Assembly: GCA_904398675.1 (NCBI GenBank)
Contig: CAJFPI010000083.1
Location: 1 to 12,702, forward strand
Reading direction: 5' to 3'
Source of the DNA: an uncultured Oscillospiraceae bacterium
GTDB taxonomy: Bacteria; Bacillota; Clostridia; Oscillospirales; Oscillospiraceae
Length of the DNA: 12,702 bases
Below the pieces are notes generated by a model. The model searched no databases. It was not told the DNA's origin and saw only the letters and a program-made list of their open reading frames with translations. The translations under genes and the position numbers were made by a program. This document shows, piece after piece, positions 4,586-10,984 of this stretch (within the stretch, counting starts at the first letter, position 1; each line of letters starts with the position of its first letter).

Positions 4586-7384
4586 ATGCCAACCATAACA
4601 TCCAAGCAGCATCTCTGCTATAACTGTTTCCGGGAGCTGGAGAGCGGGGAGGGTCCCTGCCCCTACTGCGGCTTTGACCTCCAGGAAAACCAGCGGAAAT
4701 ACCCCATCGCCCTCCAGGCTGGGACGGTGCTGGACGGCCGGTATATCATCGGGCGTGTGCTGGGCCAGGGCGGTTTCGGCATCACCTATCTGGCCTATGA
4801 CACCCAGCTGGGGGCCAAGGTGGCCATCAAGGAGTTCATGCCCAGCGAGATCGCTACCCGCATGGGCACCACCGTCTCCGTTGTAGCGGAGGACAAGAGC
4901 GAAAACTTTGCCTACGGCGCCGAGCGGTTCCAGGAGGAGGCCCACACCCTGGCCAAGTTCATCGGCAACCCCAACATCGCCGCCGTCACCAGCTATTTTG
5001 ACCAGAATGAGACGTCCTACTTTGTTATGGATTACATTGAGGGCATCTCCTTCAAAACCTATATCGCCAACCACGGCGGAAAAGTCAGCGTGGAGGATGC
5101 CCTGAATGTGATGATCCCGGTGCTGCGGGCCCTGACGGCGGTACACCAGGAGGGGTTCATCCACCGGGATGTGACCCCGGACAACATCTATATCACCAAG
5201 GACGGCCTGGTCAAGCTCCTGGACTTCGGCTCCGCCCGCTACTCCATCGGGGACAAGTCCAAGAGCCTGGACGTGATTTTGAAGGTGGGCTACGCCCCCA
5301 AGGAGCAGTACATCCGCCGCAGCCGCCAGGGGCCCTATACGGACGTGTACTCCTGCGCCGCCTGTTTCTACGCGGCTATCACCGGCTTTCTCCCGCCGGA
5401 GAGCCTGGAGCGCCTGGACCACGACGAGCTGGTGCCCATCTCCCAGTGCGGCATTGAGATCCCGGAGTATCTGGATAAGGCCATTTTAAAGGGACTGGCC
5501 GTCCAGCCGGAGGACCGGTTCCAAAACGCCCAGGAGTTTCTGGACGCCATTGAGAGTCGGCAGGTGGTGGAGGTGCCCGGCGCGGCGCCGCCCCCGCCCC
5601 CCACCGGCGTGGAGCGGCTGGCGGAGGGTTTCAAGAAAAGGCCCCTGCTCTACGGCGGCGCGGCTGCGGGGATCGTGGTGGTGCTGGTGCTGGCGCTGAG
5701 CCTCTTCCTCACCGGCGGAGGCGGCGGCGGGGGGGACGACCGGCCCCTGCTGCCCTCGCCGGTGGACTCCATCACCATCGCCGGCCAGACCTACTCCACC
5801 ACGGAGCGGCAGCTGGAGCTGGAGAACATGGGGCTCACGGACGGGGACATCCAGGACCTGCGGTACATGGTGAATTTGACGCGGCTGAACCTCAGCGGCA
5901 ACGACATCACCGACCTGACGCCCCTGCAGGACCTGACGCTGCTGGCGGATCTGCGCCTCCAGGGCAACGACATCACCGACGTCTCCCCCCTGGCCGGCAT
6001 CACCAGCCTGGAGTACATCGACCTGCGGGAGAACCCGGAGCTCACCGACCTCAGCCCCCTGGCGGGCCTGACCAACATGGAGGAGTTCAACTACTACGGC
6101 TGCCCGGTGGAGGACCTCTCCTTCATGGCCGGGTGGACCAAGATGGAGTATCTGGAGATCAGCACCACGGAAGAGACGGACCTGAGCGTCCTGTCCGGCC
6201 TGACCAATGTGAAGAACATCTACACCAACGGCTCCGGCGGCGGCATCACCGATCTCTCCTTCATGGCGGGGATGGACGGCCTGGAGGAGGTCAGCATCCA
6301 GGTGAGCTGCGAGACGCTGGACCTATCCCCCTTTGAAGGGAAGACCAAGCTGACGCGGCTGAACCTCTACCAGAGCGGCAGCAACACCGGCCAGGGGGCC
6401 ACGGATCTGACGCCCCTGGCGGGCCTCACCAACCTCCAGGAGCTGGATCTGAACGTCAGCACGGAGAGCCTAGAGGGCCTGGAGGGGCTGACGAAGCTCC
6501 GGTCTCTGCGGCTCTACACCAACAGCAGCAACAACTACTACCCCCTGGAGGACATCAGTGCCCTGGCGGGGCTGACGGAGCTGACGGAGCTGCAGCTGTC
6601 CATGGGGAACGTGAGGGACCTGAGCCCCCTGGCGGGGCTGACAAAGCTGACGAACCTGAACCTCTACGGGGACTTCTACACGGCGGACCTGAGCTTTCTC
6701 TCCGGCATGACGGAGCTCAGGGAGCTGTACATCTCCAGCGGCAGCACCATCCGCGTCACCGACCTCTCCGACCTCAGCGGCCTCACCAAGCTGCAGACCC
6801 TGAACATCGGGGTCGACGGGCTGGAGAGCCTCACGGGGGTGGAGGGGATGACGGGGCTGCGGGACCTGACCCTCTACGGGTCTGACGCGGCACTGACGAA
6901 CGTAGATCCCCTGTCCGGCCTCACCAGCCTCCAGACCCTGCGCCTGCCCAACGCCGACTACGACCGGGGCGTCACCACGGACATCAGCGGCCTTGCCGGC
7001 CTCACCGGCCTCCAGGAGCTGCAGCTCTACGGCAGGGTGGAGAGCCTCGCCCCCCTCAGCGGCCTGACGGGGCTCAAGACGCTGAACTACAGCGGGAACT
7101 ACGACTACGACGAGGCGGGCATCTCCCTGGCCCCGCTGGCGGGGCTGACGGAGCTGACGGAGCTGGACCTCAACTGCAACGTGCCGGGCAACGACATCAC
7201 CCCCCTGAGCGGCCTGACGGAGCTCAGGACGCTGCGGCTGTACCTGGGCAACTACCAAAACCCCGTCCGGAGCCTGGAGCCCCTGCGGGGCCTGACGAAT
7301 CTGACGGAGCTCACCGTCAGCAACACCGCCGAGGGCATCGACACCTCCCCGGTGGCCCACGTCCCCAGCCTGGATATCTATTGA
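4586..7384 (+). CDS. Zinc-ribbon / Ser-Thr kinase / TM / leucine-rich-repeat receptor-like protein
   Basis: A 932-aa modular protein, ATG 4586, 9 nt after AGGAG. Residues 11-28 are a zinc ribbon (C11, C14, C25, C28). Residues about 53-325 are a Hanks-type kinase: glycine loop LGQGGFGITY, beta-3 lysine K82 in VAIKEF, catalytic HRDVTPDN (D195), DFG (213-215), GYAPKEQY, and helix F TDVYSCAA. The HRDxK lysine is replaced by threonine; related clostridial kinases often have serine here (HRDISPDN), so it may still be active. A proline stretch (335-339) precedes a single transmembrane helix (about 356-376) and a poly-glycine hinge. Residues about 405-932 are about 21 internalin-like LRR units (SPLAGLTxLxxLxL), predicted outside the cell and ending without an anchor or cap. 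The likely role is a membrane receptor kinase that senses a protein or surface ligand and phosphorylates the FHA partners encoded next to it. Kinase, TM and LRR calls are direct; ligand and targets are unknown. Confidence 0.93.
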   Translation: MPTITSKQHLCYNCFRELESGEGPCPYCGFDLQENQRKYPIALQAGTVLDGRYIIGRVLGQGGFGITYLAYDTQLGAKVAIKEFMPSEIATRMGTTVSVVAEDKSENFAYGAERFQEEAHTLAKFIGNPNIAAVTSYFDQNETSYFVMDYIEGISFKTYIANHGGKVSVEDALNVMIPVLRALTAVHQEGFIHRDVTPDNIYITKDGLVKLLDFGSARYSIGDKSKSLDVILKVGYAPKEQYIRRSRQGPYTDVYSCAACFYAAITGFLPPESLERLDHDELVPISQCGIEIPEYLDKAILKGLAVQPEDRFQNAQEFLDAIESRQVVEVPGAAPPPPPTGVERLAEGFKKRPLLYGGAAAGIVVVLVLALSLFLTGGGGGGGDDRPLLPSPVDSITIAGQTYSTTERQLELENMGLTDGDIQDLRYMVNLTRLNLSGNDITDLTPLQDLTLLADLRLQGNDITDVSPLAGITSLEYIDLRENPELTDLSPLAGLTNMEEFNYYGCPVEDLSFMAGWTKMEYLEISTTEETDLSVLSGLTNVKNIYTNGSGGGITDLSFMAGMDGLEEVSIQVSCETLDLSPFEGKTKLTRLNLYQSGSNTGQGATDLTPLAGLTNLQELDLNVSTESLEGLEGLTKLRSLRLYTNSSNNYYPLEDISALAGLTELTELQLSMGNVRDLSPLAGLTKLTNLNLYGDFYTADLSFLSGMTELRELYISSGSTIRVTDLSDLSGLTKLQTLNIGVDGLESLTGVEGMTGLRDLTLYGSDAALTNVDPLSGLTSLQTLRLPNADYDRGVTTDISGLAGLTGLQELQLYGRVESLAPLSGLTGLKTLNYSGNYDYDEAGISLAPLAGLTELTELDLNCNVPGNDITPLSGLTELRTLRLYLGNYQNPVRSLEPLRGLTNLTELTVSNTAEGIDTSPVAHVPSLDIY

Positions 7385-7403
7385 TGCAAGGAGGTTTTTA
7401 CAG

Positions 7404-8186
7404 ATGGCACAGATTGAATGCGGGCGGGGGCATCTCTACGACCCGGAAAAATATCCCACCTGCCCCTACTGCAATACCAACCAGCAGATCACCGTGGCCG
7501 CCGCCGGGCGCACCGCGCCCCTGCGGACCACAGACCCCGGCCCCACGGCCCCTGTCCCGACTACTGCCCCCCAGCGGACGGCGCCGGTGGGGGCCATGCC
7601 GGTGACGGCGGATAACAAGACCATGCCGCCCCGGGGCTACGCGCCTCAGAACGCCGTTCCGGTGACGGCGCCCCAGAAGACCATGCCCCCCAGGGGCTAC
7701 GTTCCCCAGACGCCGCCGCCCCCGGCGGCGCCCGAGCCCACCGCGCCGCCGAAATTCCACGGCCCCAGCGTTTTGGATGCGGGGAAAACCGTGGGCATGA
7801 TGCAGGAGGCGATGGGCTTTGACCCGGTGGTGGGCTGGCTTGCCTGCGTGGAGGGACCCAGCCGGGGCAAGAGCTATACCATCCGGGGCGGCATCAACGC
7901 CATCGGCCGCAGCGACCGGATGGACATCACCATCACCGGCGACAGGACCATCTCCGCGGAAAACCACGCTAAAATCAGCTACAGCGACCGGAACAACCGC
8001 TTTAACCTGATCCCCGGCGACGGGCGGAACATCGTCTACCTCAACGGGGAGGAGGTGTTTGCCGCCTCGCCGTTGCAGGCGTATGACCTGATCGATTTTG
8101 GGGAGACCAAGCTGCTCTTTATCCCGCTGTGCGGGGAGCGGTTCACCTGGAAACAGGAGGAGAAGGACAGTCATGGGGATGCTTGA
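7404..8186 (+). CDS. Zinc-finger FHA-domain protein
   Basis: A 260-aa soluble protein with a near-perfect ribosome site (AAGGAGG, 7388-7394) 9 nt before ATG 7404 and a 19-nt gap from the kinase gene. The N-terminus has a Cys/His finger (C6, H10, C20, C23: CGRGHLYDP then CPYC), a type common in clostridial FHA proteins. Residues about 30-118 are a Thr/Pro-rich disordered linker with many possible phosphorylation sites and a 20-residue tandem repeat. Residues about 145-242 are an FHA domain (INAIGRSDRMDI, then ISAENHAKISY, then NIVYLNGEEV), a reader of phosphothreonine. The strand-3/4 motif is IGR...S-x-x-NH, with the usual SRxH arginine changed. Its likely job is to bind phosphorylated sites made by the upstream kinase, or to be its substrate. 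There is no membrane segment. The stop codon overlaps the start of the PP2C gene. Confidence 0.92.
   Translation: MAQIECGRGHLYDPEKYPTCPYCNTNQQITVAAAGRTAPLRTTDPGPTAPVPTTAPQRTAPVGAMPVTADNKTMPPRGYAPQNAVPVTAPQKTMPPRGYVPQTPPPPAAPEPTAPPKFHGPSVLDAGKTVGMMQEAMGFDPVVGWLACVEGPSRGKSYTIRGGINAIGRSDRMDITITGDRTISAENHAKISYSDRNNRFNLIPGDGRNIVYLNGEEVFAASPLQAYDLIDFGETKLLFIPLCGERFTWKQEEKDSHGDA
7599..7718 (+). repeat. 60-bp tandem repeat (two copies) in the FHA linker
   Basis: CCGGTGACGGCG recurs at 7599 and 7659, exactly 60 bp apart, and the following sequence encodes similar 20-residue units in both: PVTA..KTMPPRGY.PQ. Each unit carries one Lys-Thr-Met-Pro-Pro motif, a plausible kinase target. The second copy is partly diverged in its last codons. 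Confidence 0.7.
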
Positions 8187-9042
8187 CCGGATCTTCCGCC
8201 GCGGCCGCCCGGTGACGGACCGCCAGACCACCGCGGCCCTGGAGGCGGTGCGGCGGCCCGCCCTGCAGGTGGGCAACGTCCAGGGGATCGGCGGACGGGA
8301 GCGGCAGGAGGACTCCTTTGCCATTGTAAACGCCGCCAACGCCCGCCAGCTGGAGGAGAAGGGCCTTTTCGCCGTGGTGGCGGACGGCATGGGCGGCATG
8401 GAGGAGGGGAGAGGCGCCAGCGAGACGGCGGTGGCCTCCTTTACCCAGCTGTTCCAGTCTCTGCTGGAGGAGGGGGATATCCCCCGCCAGCTGCGGGAGG
8501 GGGCCGAGGCGGTCAGCGACGGGATCTTCCAGCGCTTTGGCGGACAGAGCGGTACTACAGTGGTGGCGGTGCGGATTTTAAACGGGCAGCTCCACTGGGT
8601 CAGCGTGGGAGACAGCGCCATCTTCCTCAAGCGGGGGGAGTGCGTCTTTCAGCTCAACCGGGAACATACCTGCCTCAATGACCTCTATCTCCAGGAATTG
8701 GAGCGGGAGCCCATCCAAAAGGAGCGGGCGGAGGAGGACGAGGATGCCCGCCGCCTCACCGCCTTTCTCGGCATCGACCATCTCCGGATGGTGGACCAGA
8801 GCCTGCGGCCCTGGCGGCTGCAGGCAGGGGACCGGGTGCTCCTCTGCTCCGACGGCATCAGCGGCGTGCTGGGCCCGGCGGAGCTGAAGGAGGCCATGTC
8901 CCTTCCCCCGGACGAGGGCTGCCGCCTGCTGGAGACCCTGGTGCTGGAGAAGGGGATCGCGGAGCAGGACAACTACACGGGCATCCTGATTGCCTATGAC
9001 ACATCGGACAGGAGGGACAACAACCATGAGAAGCATGCGTAA
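8173..9042 (+). CDS. PP2C-family Ser/Thr protein phosphatase (first copy)
   Basis: A 289-aa protein. The frame is open from 8098, but ATG 8173, which overlaps the FHA gene's last codons and follows AGGAGG at 8155-8160, is the likely start. PP2C (PPM) motifs: GGRERQEDS at 41-48 (metal Asp D47), VVADGMGG at 68-75 (D71), GTTVVAV at 127-133, VGDSAIFL at 145-152, LLCSDGISG at 223-231 (D227) and EQDNYTGIL at 264-272 (D266). These supply the two-metal site that removes phosphate from Ser/Thr. It has a lower-complexity N-terminus (about 35 residues, basic) that might dock it to a partner, and a charged insertion about 175-195 (EREPIQKERAEEDEDARR). It is likely to reset the phosphorylation made by the neighbouring kinase. 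There is no membrane segment. Confidence 0.93.
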   Translation: MGMLDRIFRRGRPVTDRQTTAALEAVRRPALQVGNVQGIGGRERQEDSFAIVNAANARQLEEKGLFAVVADGMGGMEEGRGASETAVASFTQLFQSLLEEGDIPRQLREGAEAVSDGIFQRFGGQSGTTVVAVRILNGQLHWVSVGDSAIFLKRGECVFQLNREHTCLNDLYLQELEREPIQKERAEEDEDARRLTAFLGIDHLRMVDQSLRPWRLQAGDRVLLCSDGISGVLGPAELKEAMSLPPDEGCRLLETLVLEKGIAEQDNYTGILIAYDTSDRRDNNHEKHA

Positions 9043-10255
9043 GCTGGCTGGGATCGCCCTGACGGTGCTGCTGGCAGTGTCGCTGTCGGCGCCGGCTCTG
9101 GCGGCATTTGACCAGGACACACTTGACGGCATCGTGATGATCCGCACCGGCGCGCCGGATGCGGACGGCACCATGAACTACTGGCGGGGGACCGGTTTCT
9201 TTATCGGCCCCCAGGGCAGCGACCCGGAGTACATCGTCACCAACAGCCATGTGGTGGAGGAGTTCATCCTCGCCGGAAAGGCCCTGGGGGGCGGCACGCT
9301 CCACGTCCTCTTCGATCAGAACGACGAGGCGGAGGCCTACCTGGTAGACTATGACTATGAAAAGGATATCGCCGTGCTGCGGCTGGAGGAGCCGACGGAC
9401 AAACGGGTTCCTCTCCAGCTGCGGGAGCCGGAGGAGGACATGCTGGGGGACGAGGTCTACGCCGTGGGCTACCCCCTTGCGGCGGATCTTACAGTACAGT
9501 CGGTAAATTCCTTCCGCCCGGAGGACGCCACTGTTACCACCGGCAGCATCAGCCGCTTTCTGACGGAGAGCGGCACCGGCCGGCGGCTGATTCAGACGGA
9601 CACGGCCATGAGCGGCGGCAACTCCGGCGGGCCTCTGGTGGACGCCGGCGGGGCGGTGCTGGGTATCAACACAGCGGCCTCCAACCTGGATCAGAACCTC
9701 TTCTACGCCGTGAGCATCGCAGAGATCCTGCCCATGCTGGACCGGAACAACATCCCCTATGCCATGGCCTCCGGGGCGGCGATGCCGGAGGGTGCGGTCC
9801 TTTACGCGGGGATCGCTGCTGCGGCAGTGGTGGTGATTCTTGTGATCGTCCTGCTGGCCCGGCGGGGCAAAAAGAAAAAGAGGGCGGCCCAGGCGGCGCC
9901 TTCTGCCGCTCCGGCGCCCCAGCAGCCGGGACACTCCCCGGTGATCCGCTCCATGGCGCCCCAGCACGGGGGGCTTGTGGTCCAGCTCCACCACCAGCCG
10001 GTGCAGCTGGGCCGGGACAGCGCCGTCTGCCGGGTGGTCTATCAGGACGGCACCCCCGGCGTCAGCTCCCGGCACTGCCAGGTGTATTTTGACGAGCGGG
10101 ACGGCACCTTTGTGGTGACAGACCTCAACTCCACCTACGGCACCTTCCTGGCCGGAGGGCAGCGGATCCAGCCCAACACGCCGGTGAAACTGCCGCCCAA
10201 GAGCTCGTTCTATCTGGGCGAGGTGGACAACACGGTCTATGTGGATCTGGAGTGA
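9026..10255 (+). CDS. Membrane-anchored trypsin-like serine protease with cytoplasmic FHA domain
   Basis: A 409-aa protein; ATG 9026 lies 10 nt after AGGAGG and overlaps the PP2C gene by 17 nt (ATG 9035 is an alternative). Residues 1-27 are a signal peptide (basic start, hydrophobic core, SAPALAA). Residues about 35-245 are a trypsin-like (HtrA/S1C-type) protease with the triad visible as H75 in TNSHVV, D114 in EKDIAVL and S200 in GGNSGGPL. A transmembrane helix (about 258-278) is followed by basic KKKKR, which fixes the C-terminus in the cytoplasm. Residues about 316-405 are an FHA domain (LGRDSAVCR, SSRHCQVYF, DLNSTYGTFLAGG). No PDZ domain is present, unlike DegP/HtrA. The design suggests that intracellular phosphothreonine binding controls or localises an external protease, or that the FHA tethers it to the kinase complex (inference). 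Substrate unknown. Confidence 0.93.
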   Translation: MRSMRKLAGIALTVLLAVSLSAPALAAFDQDTLDGIVMIRTGAPDADGTMNYWRGTGFFIGPQGSDPEYIVTNSHVVEEFILAGKALGGGTLHVLFDQNDEAEAYLVDYDYEKDIAVLRLEEPTDKRVPLQLREPEEDMLGDEVYAVGYPLAADLTVQSVNSFRPEDATVTTGSISRFLTESGTGRRLIQTDTAMSGGNSGGPLVDAGGAVLGINTAASNLDQNLFYAVSIAEILPMLDRNNIPYAMASGAAMPEGAVLYAGIAAAAVVVILVIVLLARRGKKKKRAAQAAPSAAPAPQQPGHSPVIRSMAPQHGGLVVQLHHQPVQLGRDSAVCRVVYQDGTPGVSSRHCQVYFDERDGTFVVTDLNSTYGTFLAGGQRIQPNTPVKLPPKSSFYLGEVDNTVYVDLE

Positions 10256-10258
10256 GTT

Positions 10259-10984
10259 ATGGGACTGATCTACTATGCCTACACCAACCGGGGCGGCCGG
10301 GAGAACAACGAGGACAGCCTTCAAGTCCAGTGCGACGGGACGGCCGGGAGCTTTGTCCTGGCCGACGGCCTGGGGGGACACGAGAGCGGTGAGGTGGCCT
10401 CCCGGACGGCGGTGGATGTCATTCTGAACGGCTGCGCTGCGGCAGAGACACTGGACGAGGCGGGGCTGCTGGAGCTGTTCCAGGACGCCAATGGGGAGAT
10501 CCTCCGCCGGCAGGCTCAGCCGGGGCAGGAGGAGATGCGGACCACAGCCGTGGCCCTCCGCCTGGACGGGGGGGAGGCCGTCTGGGCCTATATCGGAGAC
10601 TCCCGCCTCTACCGCTTTGCGGACGGGGAGCTCAGGGAGGTGACGAAGGACCACTCCGTCACCTACCGAAAGTATCTGGGGGGAGAGATCTCCTATATGG
10701 ATATCTACCACGACGATGACCGCTCCCGGCTGCTCCGGGTGCTGGGCCGTGAAAACTGCCGGCCGGAGACAGGCCGTGCCGCCATCGCGCCGGGGAACGC
10801 CTTTCTGCTGTGCTCCGACGGGTTTTGGGAGTATGTCTACAACGAGGAGATGCAGGCGGACCTGTGCAAGGCGGAGACGCCGGAGCGGTGGGTGCAGCTG
10901 ATGCTGCTGCGGCACATCCGCCGCACGCCGCCGGGCAATGACAACTTTTCGCTGATCGCTGTTTTTGTGGAGGGAGAGGGATGA
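10259..10984 (+). CDS. PP2C-family Ser/Thr protein phosphatase (second copy)
   Basis: A 241-aa protein, ATG 10259, 3 nt after the previous stop, so translation is likely coupled. PP2C motifs: GGRENNEDS at 12-20 (D19), VLADGLGGHESGE at 33-45 (D36), MRTTAVAL at 93-100, YIGDSRLYRF at 111-120, VTKDHSV at 128-134, LLCSDGFWEYV at 183-193 (D187) and GNDNFSLIAVFV at 226-237 (D228). It is shorter than, and clearly different in sequence from, the first PP2C at 8173. It is closer to stand-alone bacterial PP2Cs such as those beside type VI secretion kinases, and lacks the first copy's basic N-terminal extension. The two copies may serve different substrates (protease-FHA versus vWA-FHA). Its stop overlaps the start of the vWA gene (ATGA). 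Confidence 0.93.
   Translation: MGLIYYAYTNRGGRENNEDSLQVQCDGTAGSFVLADGLGGHESGEVASRTAVDVILNGCAAAETLDEAGLLELFQDANGEILRRQAQPGQEEMRTTAVALRLDGGEAVWAYIGDSRLYRFADGELREVTKDHSVTYRKYLGGEISYMDIYHDDDRSRLLRVLGRENCRPETGRAAIAPGNAFLLCSDGFWEYVYNEEMQADLCKAETPERWVQLMLLRHIRRTPPGNDNFSLIAVFVEGEG

Noticed and set aside
4007..5422. Minus-strand open frame opposite the SHOCT and kinase genes
   Set aside because: Same reason: it spans the junction of two well-supported plus-strand genes and shows no domain or ribosome site.
4586..5600. PASTA-type PknB/PrkC cell-wall kinase
   Set aside because: No PASTA repeats follow the transmembrane helix; the outside part is LRR, and no cell-division gene is adjacent.
6470..7360. 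Minus-strand open frame opposite the LRR region
   Set aside because: It is produced by the repetitive LRR codons read backwards; the Q/R-rich product has no family features.
5850..7380. Repeated DNA units suggesting a CRISPR array or satellite
   Set aside because: The repeats are degenerate, in frame, and encode leucine-rich-repeat protein units.
9026..10255. Ordinary DegP/HtrA periplasmic protease
   Set aside because: The catalytic domain is similar, but there is no PDZ domain and the C-terminus is a TM helix plus FHA domain.
8858..10915. Long open frame on the minus strand opposite the protease and PP2C genes
   Set aside because: It is a mirror of GC-rich coding DNA; the plus strand has complete, motif-rich genes with ribosome sites. 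The antisense protein has no recognisable domain.
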